From contig JAFVAA010000614.1 in the NCBI GenBank assembly GCA_017476305.1, forward strand, positions 1-6,232: a stretch of DNA of 6,232 bases, in the 5' to 3' direction. Positions 1-5,490 of this stretch are shown one piece after another; positions within the stretch are counted from its first letter, which is position 1, and each line of letters opens with the position of its first letter. Below the pieces are notes generated by a model that saw only the letters and a list, made by a program, of their open reading frames with translations, was not told the origin of the DNA and searched no databases. Position numbers and translations under genes: made by a program. This DNA is from Lachnospiraceae bacterium. Lineage in GTDB: Bacteria; Bacillota; Clostridia; Lachnospirales; Lachnospiraceae.

Positions 1-458
1 AAGTTGAAAGGAAAATACATAAGCGTCGTCAAAAAGCCAAAAAACAATACGATCTTTGCATAGCTTTTCAGAAATAAATACAACTTCTCATCTGCTCCCA
101 TCATAAAGAGGAACGGACGGAAACACAGGAGAATGACGGCTGAAAAAAGGAAAGGGAACAGAAATGACATTATGAACGCATACATCTCATATTCTCCCAC
201 CGCATTTTCATCGCCCATCCCCATGGCAACAGAAGCGCGGGCGGATGCCCCTATACTGATCATGCAGCCAAGCATGGCAAATAAAAAGGTAAAGGAACTG
301 AGCAGATTCATCGCTGTCAGTGCTTCCTTTCCAAGGACCTGTCCGGCAAGAATCGTATTGATAAATCCGACCGTCGTGGTGCCTAAAATCGAAAAGATCG
401 TAGGGATCAGGTATTTCTGCAGGGTCTTCCTGATAAAATAATCATTTGTCTCGTTCAT
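1..458 (-). CDS. MATE-family multidrug/toxin efflux transporter, N-terminal part (cut by window edge)
   Basis: This is the first 152 codons of a membrane protein that runs off the left edge. The MATE family exports drugs, metabolites or cationic compounds across the cytoplasmic membrane using an Na+ or H+ gradient. The start reads MNETNDYFIRKTL and is followed by hydrophobic segments at about residues 17-38, 50-76, 93-116 and 132-150. The first segment carries the pattern IPTIFSILGTTTVGFINTI followed by LAGQVLGKEALTA, matching the family's usual TM1 and the short loop into TM2. ASARASVAMGMGDENA (71-86) corresponds to the family's G-rich loop ending in a GxGD-like turn. AAAGGA lies 6 bases before ATG458. 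That ATG overlaps the TGA stop of the kinase gene as ATGA, so translation is probably coupled. Family typing rests on about one third of a normal MATE protein (about 450 aa); substrate cannot be told. Confidence 0.85.
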   Translation of the reverse strand, partial: MNETNDYFIRKTLQKYLIPTIFSILGTTTVGFINTILAGQVLGKEALTAMNLLSSFTFLFAMLGCMISIGASARASVAMGMGDENAVGEYEMYAFIMSFLFPFLFSAVILLCFRPFLFMMGADEKLYLFLKSYAKIVLFFGFLTTLMYFPFN

Positions 459-901
459 GCCAAATCCTTTGAGAAAGTCAAAATATTGCTTCCATCTTTA
501 TACTCATATTTTACATCATCCATACTCTTTTTTACCATAAAGATACCTAAGCCACCGATCTGCCTCTCCTCCGCGGAAAGTGTGATATCCGGATCTTCCT
601 TCGCCAATGGATCATAAGGTATTCCGTTATCTATGAATGTCAGGGATACGGTGTCATCCGTAACTTCTATCCGTATGGTCGCTTTTCCCACCGCAGGATT
701 ATATGCGTAATGTGCAATATTGACAAAAATCTCTTCCACAGCGATATCGATCTGCATCTGTGTTTTCATCCCACACTCATATTTTTCCAATTCTTCATCA
801 ACAAAAGCAAGTACCTGGTCCAGATTCTCTGTTTTTGCCTCAATATCCAGTTCCCTCATGGACATTCTAAAATTCCCCCTTTCCGCCATCTGCTCCTGCA
901 C
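455..901 (-). CDS. SpoIIAB/RsbW-like ATP-binding anti-sigma factor or serine kinase (HATPase_c_2 type)
   Basis: A small cytoplasmic GHKL-fold ATPase. Known relatives (SpoIIAB, RsbW) bind a sigma factor or other target and phosphorylate a STAS partner on serine. Seen here, counted from the GTG at 901: an N-box in IDIAVEEIFVNIAHYAY (E56/E57, N61), a G1-type box FIDNGIPYDP with D91 and G93, and a glycine lid IGGLGIFMVKK (G116, G117, G119). At 148 aa it has the usual family length. The start is uncertain. GTG901 has AAAGGAG 4 bases upstream, overlapping the stop of the STAS gene. ATG865 has AAAGGGGG 9 bases upstream and would give 136 aa, beginning just before the conserved domain. The gene follows the STAS gene by 9 bases and overlaps the MATE gene by 4, so all three are probably one transcript. 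No sigma factor is adjacent, so the regulated target is unknown. Confidence 0.88.
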   Translation of the reverse strand: MQEQMAERGNFRMSMRELDIEAKTENLDQVLAFVDEELEKYECGMKTQMQIDIAVEEIFVNIAHYAYNPAVGKATIRIEVTDDTVSLTFIDNGIPYDPLAKEDPDITLSAEERQIGGLGIFMVKKSMDDVKYEYKDGSNILTFSKDLA

Positions 902-905
902 TTTT

Positions 906-912
906 CTCCTTT
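906..912 (-). promoter_or_regulatory. Ribosome binding site of the kinase gene, overlapping the STAS stop codon
   Basis: AAAGGAG at 912-906 shares two bases with the TAA stop (913-911) of the STAS gene and sits 4 bases from GTG901. It is the best SD in the junction and is the reason for preferring GTG901. The spacing is short, so ATG865 (AAAGGGGG at 882-875, 9-base spacer) remains possible. Confidence 0.5.
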
Positions 913-1210
913 ACTCCAATGTCAGAATATCCGCAAACCCTGTGACCTCAAAAATTTCCTTTACTTCCTCCCTTGCATTCCGAACAACCATGCTTCCCTG
1001 TGTGTTCATTTTTTTCTGCGTGGAAAGCAGCACACGAAGACCGGCAGATGAGATGTACTCTAAGTTTGACAGATCAAGCACCAGTTCCTTCACGTCGGAA
1101 AGACTCTCCTTGATCTCATTTTCAAATTCCGGTGCGGTGGTGGTATCTAACCTTCCCTCAAGTGCTACTGTAAGCTCTGTTCCGTTTGATTCCTTTTTGA
1201 TGTTTAACAT
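911..1210 (-). CDS. STAS-domain anti-sigma factor antagonist (SpoIIAA/RsbV-like)
   Basis: A 99-residue single STAS domain. In known partner-switch systems such a protein, when unphosphorylated, binds the kinase and frees its target; phosphorylation on a conserved serine switches it off. The fold pattern is visible: a beta strand ending in ALEGRLDTTTAPEFE (16-30), the strand LVLDLSNLEYI (43-53), then SSAGLRVLL (54-62) at the head of the helix that normally carries the phosphoserine, and a final VTGFADILTL (89-98), typical of the family end. The site reads ISSAGL rather than the DSSGL of B. subtilis SpoIIAA. In an ungapped alignment the classical phosphoserine falls on A56 and S55 is the nearest candidate acceptor. 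ATG1210 has AAAGGAG 9 bases upstream. It is the first gene of the regulator-MATE unit and lies 9 bases before the kinase, its likely partner. Confidence 0.9.
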   Translation of the reverse strand: MLNIKKESNGTELTVALEGRLDTTTAPEFENEIKESLSDVKELVLDLSNLEYISSAGLRVLLSTQKKMNTQGSMVVRNAREEVKEIFEVTGFADILTLE

Positions 1211-1242
1211 TTTTCTACTCTCCTTTATTCTTGATTATTTTA

Positions 1243-1268
1243 TTCCTAATTATTAATGTAATTAGGAA
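1243..1268. repeat. Perfect 10-bp inverted repeat between debranching-enzyme gene and STAS operon
   Basis: The arms TTCCTAATTA (1243-1252) and TAATTAGGAA (1259-1268) are exact reverse complements around a 6-base centre. They lie in the 78-base spacer between the stop of copy A and the start of the STAS gene. On the transcribed (minus) strand the second arm is followed by TAAAATAATC, not a T-run, and only two of the ten pairs are G:C, so it is a poor intrinsic terminator. The position, 33-58 bases upstream of the STAS start codon, fits an operator or a 5' UTR hairpin. Function is inferred; the symmetry is seen directly. The rest of the spacer shows only the STAS ribosome binding site (1220-1226). 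Confidence 0.7.
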
Positions 1269-1288
1269 CTATTCTTATCTTTTTCCTT

Positions 1289-3379
1289 TTACTCATAAGC
1301 GATCAGTACCGCAGTAGATCTGGCTTTTAGCTGTAAAAAAGCCTGATTGCCCATCACAGGCTCATGTCCGTTTGTATAAGCTTTCCCATCCGCCTCTGCC
1401 ACGATATGCCATTTCATGCCCGCAGGGATGATCGGCAGTTCAAAGGCGTGCTCTTCCCAGTGGGCATTGACTGCAACATAGATAAAAGCATCCTTTTTGG
1501 TACCGTATTTTACATGATCTTCCGCATAGCAAAAGGCAAAAACCAGACCATGCTCCGAGCGGTTAAGCTCCCACGGCTTCGTCCCATGAAAGGACAGCTC
1601 CGGATAGCCTGTGGCATTTTCCCCGCTATCAAAGTACTCTGCCCTTATGACAGGATGTGCCATACGGAAAGCGATCAGTCTTTTTACATACTCATGCAGC
1701 TCCTTATGATCTAATAGCCGGTCCCAATCTATCCATGACACCTCACTATCCTGACAGTAGGCATTATTATTTCCAAACTGCGTATTGGCAAACTCATCTC
1801 CTGAAAGAAGCATGGGAATGCCCCGGCTTAAAAGCAGGATGGTATTGAAATTCTTCATCTGGCGCAGCCTGAGATCATTGATCTCCTTATCATCGGTCTC
1901 CCCCTCTGCCCCGCAGTTCCAGCTGTCATTATCATTGCAGCCGTCTCGGTTGTCTTCCCCATTGGCATCATTATGCTTTTCGTTATAGGATACCAGGTCA
2001 TACATCGTAAAACCATCATGACAGGTAATGAAATTGATCGAAGCAGATGGTCCCCGCCCGTGGTAAAGATCCTCGGAACCGCTGATCCGCTCATAAAGTT
2101 CAGGCGCACAGCCTCCCTCGCCTTTTACGAATCTGCGCACACAATCCCTGTATTTCCCGTTCCACTCCGACCACCGGTTCCAGGAAGGGAAGCTGCCTAC
2201 CTGATAAAGACCGCCCGCATCCCATGCTTCGGCGATCAGCTTCGTCCTGCCAAGCACCGCGTCATGTGCCAGTGCTTCCAAAAGGGGCGGCGACATCATC
2301 GGTGCCCCCGTCTCATCCCTCGTAAGGATAGATGCCAGATCGAAGCGGAACCCGTCAATATGATAAGCAGACACCCAGTACCGGAGACAGTCTAAAATAT
2401 GATTTCTGACTACGGCATTATTACAGTTCATCGTATTTCCGCATCCGCTGAAATTATAATACCATCCATCCGGGGTCAAAAGATAATAGGTCTTGTTATC
2501 GATCCCCTTGTAGGAGATGGACGGCCCTTTTTCATTTCCCTCTGCCGTATGATTAAATACCACATCAAGGAGTACCTCAATCCCGTTTTGATGAAGCTTT
2601 TTGATCACATATTTTAACTCATCCGCCTCCATGCCGTAAGGTGCCGAGGCCGCATATCCTGCCTTTGGCGCAAAAAAGCATACCGTAGAATATCCCCAGT
2701 AATTATAAAGGCTTTTTCCGTTTATTTCCCTGGCATTTTCAAATTCATCAAATTCAAAGACCGGCATCAGCTCAATACAATTTACCCCAAGTTCCTTCAG
2801 GTAAGGGATCTTCTCGGTGAGCCCCCGAAAAGTACCCTTATGCTTCACCCGGCTGGAATCATGTTTTGTGAAGCTCCTTACATGCATCTCATAGATCACC
2901 AGATCATTCTGCGGAATCTCCAGGGGTTTATCCCCCTCCCAGTCATAATCCTCCCTGATGATCTGTCCTCTGTGGACAAAGTCATCTCCGCCGTCTGTCT
3001 TTTTTCCCCAGATGCTCCTGCCCGATACCGACTTGGCATAAGGATCTAAAAGCACTTTGGTTTTGTCAAAGAGCATGCCCTGAGAAGGATCATATGGTCC
3101 GTCAAAGCGGTAGCCATACTCGGTAGTCTCGATATCCAGACCGAATACCATCATCGTATAGACATCCCCGATCCGAAACTCTTCCGGAAAAGGAATCTCC
3201 ACAAAAGGCTCTTTCTGCCCATGATGATAGAGGACAAGCGTGGCACCTGTGGCTTCTTTAGAAAAAATGGAAAAATTCACACCACCATCCGTAAGTGTCG
3301 CTCCGAAGGGGAACACCCGTCCCACCCGGTATTCCAGGTTCTTAATCTTATTCGTTGGAAAAGTATCAATCAGCTGCAT
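1289..3379 (-). CDS. glgX: Glycogen debranching enzyme, GlgX/isoamylase type (GH13 with CBM48), intact copy A
   Basis: A 696-aa cytoplasmic enzyme (no signal peptide) expected to hydrolyse alpha-1,6 branch points of glycogen or imported branched maltodextrins. An N-terminal CBM48-like domain spans about residues 20-115 (FPFGATLTDGGVNFSIFS, YGYRFDGPYD). The GH13 barrel follows, with region I DVVFNH (272-277), region II GFRFD with nucleophile D347 and R345, region III LIAEAWD with acid/base E384, and region IV CHDG with D455. Further GlgX-type hallmarks are CGNTMNCNN (313-321), ANGEDNRDG (472-480) and SWNCGAEGETDD (486-497). A C-terminal beta domain runs from about 600 to 696. Length agrees with the family (about 650-720 aa). 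AAGGTG at 3390-3385, 5 bases before ATG3379, supports the start. It lies 17 bases after the end of the copy B reading frame, so the two are probably co-transcribed. Exact substrate (glycogen, starch dextrin, pullulan) is not determinable; glgX is a family-level name. Confidence 0.93.
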   Translation of the reverse strand: MQLIDTFPTNKIKNLEYRVGRVFPFGATLTDGGVNFSIFSKEATGATLVLYHHGQKEPFVEIPFPEEFRIGDVYTMMVFGLDIETTEYGYRFDGPYDPSQGMLFDKTKVLLDPYAKSVSGRSIWGKKTDGGDDFVHRGQIIREDYDWEGDKPLEIPQNDLVIYEMHVRSFTKHDSSRVKHKGTFRGLTEKIPYLKELGVNCIELMPVFEFDEFENAREINGKSLYNYWGYSTVCFFAPKAGYAASAPYGMEADELKYVIKKLHQNGIEVLLDVVFNHTAEGNEKGPSISYKGIDNKTYYLLTPDGWYYNFSGCGNTMNCNNAVVRNHILDCLRYWVSAYHIDGFRFDLASILTRDETGAPMMSPPLLEALAHDAVLGRTKLIAEAWDAGGLYQVGSFPSWNRWSEWNGKYRDCVRRFVKGEGGCAPELYERISGSEDLYHGRGPSASINFITCHDGFTMYDLVSYNEKHNDANGEDNRDGCNDNDSWNCGAEGETDDKEINDLRLRQMKNFNTILLLSRGIPMLLSGDEFANTQFGNNNAYCQDSEVSWIDWDRLLDHKELHEYVKRLIAFRMAHPVIRAEYFDSGENATGYPELSFHGTKPWELNRSEHGLVFAFCYAEDHVKYGTKKDAFIYVAVNAHWEEHAFELPIIPAGMKWHIVAEADGKAYTNGHEPVMGNQAFLQLKARSTAVLIAYE

Positions 3380-3396
3380 CGCATCACCTTCCTTTT

Positions 3397-3618
3397 TTAT
3401 CTTTTTCCGGTCAGGATCATGCTGCTCCTTGGCATCAATGTGACCTGACCATTTATTTCCTCTCCGCTCCTTTTAAAATCTTCGTCAGCGGAGTACATCT
3501 CTATTTTCCATTTCATGCCGTCCGGGATGATCGGCAGATAGAACGTATGCTCCTCCCAGTGGGCATTATAAGCACAGTAGATAAAGCAGTCCTCATCCAT
3601 CCCGAAATCTGCAGCCGG
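3397..3618 (-). pseudogene. Orphaned C-terminal end of debranching-enzyme copy B, downstream of a premature stop
   Basis: Directly after the in-frame TAA (3621-3619) the same frame stays open for 73 codons to TAA at 3399-3397. Its translation, PAADFG then MDEDCFIYCAYNAHWEEHTF and so on to MILTGKR, aligns without gaps to the C-terminal beta domain of copy A (TKKDAFIYVAVNAHWEEHAF). It is therefore the missing end of copy B and not an independent gene. Independent translation from ATG3600 is unlikely, since the 18 bases upstream contain no convincing SD. If the TAA is a sequencing error, this segment simply belongs to one full-length gene from 5469 to 3397. Confidence 0.85.
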
Positions 3619-3621
3619 TTA
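3619..3621 (-). other. Premature in-frame TAA stop in debranching-enzyme copy B
   Basis: The codons around it read ATG TAC AGT TAA CCG GCT GCA GAT, that is FMYS-stop-PAAD. Aligned to copy A (FCYAEDHV) with no gap, the stop falls on the position of E620. A single base change from GAA would create it. TAA is the ordinary stop of the ABC, STAS and copy A genes here, so recoding is unlikely. Confidence 0.9.
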
Positions 3622-5469
3622 ACTGTACATAAAACCAAAGGTCAGGAAAGGGGATGATCTGTCAAACTCCCACGCCCGCTCACCATGCCACGATACCTCC
3701 GGATAATCCAGAGAATTATGTCCGTTAAAATAATCCTCTTTACGGATGACCGGATGACCTTTTCTGAATGCGATCAGCCGTTTTACATACTCATATACAT
3801 CCTGATACTCTTTCAGCCTGTTCCAGTCAAGCCAGGAAATAATAGTATCCTGAGAAAATGCATTATTATTTCCGTACTGCGTATTGCCAAACTCATCGCC
3901 TGCCCAGAACATCGGTACACCGCGGGACAGCATGAGCAGCGTCATGATATTTTTCATCTGCCTTCTTCTCAGCCCGTTTACTGCGACATCATCCGTCTCC
4001 CCCTCTGCCCCGCAGTTCCATGAACAGTTGTCAAATTCAGAATCCATCGGTGATGTATATGCATTCCCCTCATTATGTGCATGATTATATGCTACCGTAT
4101 CATAAAGGGTAAAACCGTCATGCGAATTGACATAATTGACCGAGGAAGCAGGACCGCTGTCCCAAAACATATCCGGTGAACCCTCCAGTGATGTGATCAG
4201 TTCCGGTCCGGCCTCCGCCATTCCCTTGGCAAACCGCTTTAAGGTATCACGCATACGGGGGTTCCAGTCTGCCCAGCCGACCGGAAACTTCCCAATCGTG
4301 GAAAACCCTGCTGCATCCCATCCCTCTGAAATCAGCTTAGTATCATTTAACACCGGATCATTTTTCAGTGCTTCCACAAGAGGCGGACTCACCATCGGTT
4401 CCCCATCCTGGCCTCTGGCAAAGATCGGTGCCTCATCAATCCGAAAGCCGTCTATATGAAATTCCGAAACCCAGTAGCGCAGGGAATCCACTATGAAATT
4501 ACGCACGATAGGATTGTTGCAGTTCATCGTATTTCCGCAGGCAGAATAATTAGAATAGGTTCCATCCCCATTCATCAGGTAATACGTCTTATTATCCACG
4601 CCGCGGAAGGAAAGATACTCCCCTCCGTCACCATACTCTGCGGTGTGGTTGAATACGATATCAAGGATCACCTCTATCCCGTTTTTATGGAGCTGCTTTA
4701 CCATGTTCTTCATTTCATCCACGGCAAGTCCGTTCTTCCCATGGGCAGCATATCCCGTCTTTGGCGAAAAATAGTTCACGGTAGAATAGCCCCAGTAACT
4801 ACAGGGTACATCGTCAAGTGCAGGGAAAAACTCCTCAAACTCAAATAACGGCATGAACTCAATGCAGTTGATTCCAAGTTCTTTCAGATAAGGGATTTTT
4901 TCTACCACTCCGGCAAAGGTTCCCTTATATTTCACGCCACTTGACTCGTCCTTTGTAAATCCCCTGACATGCATCTCATAGATGACGAGATCCTTCATCG
5001 GCGTGCCTAAAGGCTTATCTCCTCCCCAGTCATAATCGTCCCGTATCAGGCGTCCCCGGAACTGGAATGACTTTTTCGGATAGGTACGTGTATGCCACTC
5101 TTCCCGTCCGGAAACAAGCTTTGCATACGGGTCAAGCACGATCTTTGTCTTATCAAAACAGTGTCCCTGTTTTAAGTCATAAGGACCATCAAAACGATAT
5201 CCATACTCTATGTTTTCCCAGTCTAGCCCAAACACCATGACAGAATACACACTTCCGATCCGAAACTCATCCGGAATAGGAATCTCGATAAACGGTTTGG
5301 CATCTCCTGCATGATACAGCACCAGATTACATCTGGTGGAATGCTTGGAATAAACGGAAAAATTCACGGTACTATCGTCAAGCACTGTGGCTCCGAACGG
5401 CATCGTCTTACCCGCTCTGTACTTTATGCCATTTAATTCATGGCTTGGAAACTGATCTACTCTCTCCAT
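3619..5469 (-). CDS. GlgX/isoamylase-type debranching enzyme paralogue (GH13 with CBM48), copy B, C-terminally truncated by a stop codon
   Basis: As read, it encodes 616 aa, against about 690 codons if the TAA at its end is ignored. Numbered from ATG5469: CBM48-like domain about 20-115, region I DIVFNH (270-275), region II GFRID with nucleophile D345, region III LISEGWD with E382, region IV SHDG with D451. All catalytic acids are kept, and so are CGNTMNCNN and SWNCGAEGETDD. What is lost is most of the C-terminal beta domain, which may destabilise the protein. Copy B also differs from A at conserved sites: the ANGEDNRDG stretch is replaced by GNAYTSPMDSEFDN, and GFRFDLAS by GFRIDEAP. ATG5469 is chosen because MERVDQFP lines up with MQLIDTFP of copy A; the upstream ATG5481 is only 2 bases from AAGGAGG. 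The gene follows the ABC gene by 20 bases. Role: a debranching-type glucanase, perhaps of shifted specificity, now possibly a pseudogene. Confidence 0.85.
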   Translation of the reverse strand: MERVDQFPSHELNGIKYRAGKTMPFGATVLDDSTVNFSVYSKHSTRCNLVLYHAGDAKPFIEIPIPDEFRIGSVYSVMVFGLDWENIEYGYRFDGPYDLKQGHCFDKTKIVLDPYAKLVSGREEWHTRTYPKKSFQFRGRLIRDDYDWGGDKPLGTPMKDLVIYEMHVRGFTKDESSGVKYKGTFAGVVEKIPYLKELGINCIEFMPLFEFEEFFPALDDVPCSYWGYSTVNYFSPKTGYAAHGKNGLAVDEMKNMVKQLHKNGIEVILDIVFNHTAEYGDGGEYLSFRGVDNKTYYLMNGDGTYSNYSACGNTMNCNNPIVRNFIVDSLRYWVSEFHIDGFRIDEAPIFARGQDGEPMVSPPLVEALKNDPVLNDTKLISEGWDAAGFSTIGKFPVGWADWNPRMRDTLKRFAKGMAEAGPELITSLEGSPDMFWDSGPASSVNYVNSHDGFTLYDTVAYNHAHNEGNAYTSPMDSEFDNCSWNCGAEGETDDVAVNGLRRRQMKNIMTLLMLSRGVPMFWAGDEFGNTQYGNNNAFSQDTIISWLDWNRLKEYQDVYEYVKRLIAFRKGHPVIRKEDYFNGHNSLDYPEVSWHGERAWEFDRSSPFLTFGFMYS

Positions 5470-5475
5470 AATTTT

Positions 5476-5490
5476 CCTCATTTCCTCCTT
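5476..5490 (-). promoter_or_regulatory. Ribosome binding region deciding the start of copy B
   Basis: AAGGAGG (5490-5484) is followed by ATG5481 only 2 bases later, too close for normal initiation. A second element, GAGG (5479-5476), sits 6 bases before ATG5469. The strong SD also begins on the last base of the ABC gene's TAA stop. Together with the paralogue alignment this favours ATG5469 as the start. Confidence 0.6.

Noticed and set aside
133..441. Open frame on the plus strand of 102 codons opposite the MATE gene.
   Set aside because: The minus strand here encodes a clear MATE protein. The plus-strand translation has no recognisable domain and no good SD, so it is a shadow frame.
710..1256. 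Overlapping plus-strand open frames of 113 and 178 codons opposite the STAS and kinase genes.
   Set aside because: They are antisense to two genes with clear family motifs, and their translations look like reverse-complement artefacts (Ser/Phe/Cys-rich, no motif).
1237..1265. Sigma-A promoter for the STAS operon using TAAAAT (1242-1237) as -10.
   Set aside because: No acceptable -35 hexamer is found 16-18 bases upstream (CTAATT or neighbours match TTGACA poorly), so no promoter feature is called.
1243..1268. The palindrome as a rho-independent terminator of the debranching operon.
   Set aside because: The stem is AT-rich (two G:C pairs in ten) and is not followed by a T-run on the transcribed strand.
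1973..2395. Plus-strand open frame of 140 codons opposite the GH13 barrel of copy A.
   Set aside because: It lies wholly within a conserved enzyme gene on the other strand and shows no domain or start signal.
3397..3600. A separate small 67-aa gene starting at ATG3600.
   Set aside because: It is in frame with copy B and aligns to the C-terminus of copy A without a gap, and there is no SD before ATG3600.
3619..3621. Stop-codon reassignment or programmed readthrough at the internal TAA.
   Set aside because: TAA terminates the ABC, STAS and copy A genes in the same window, and no readthrough context or structure is evident. A nonsense mutation or sequence error is simpler.
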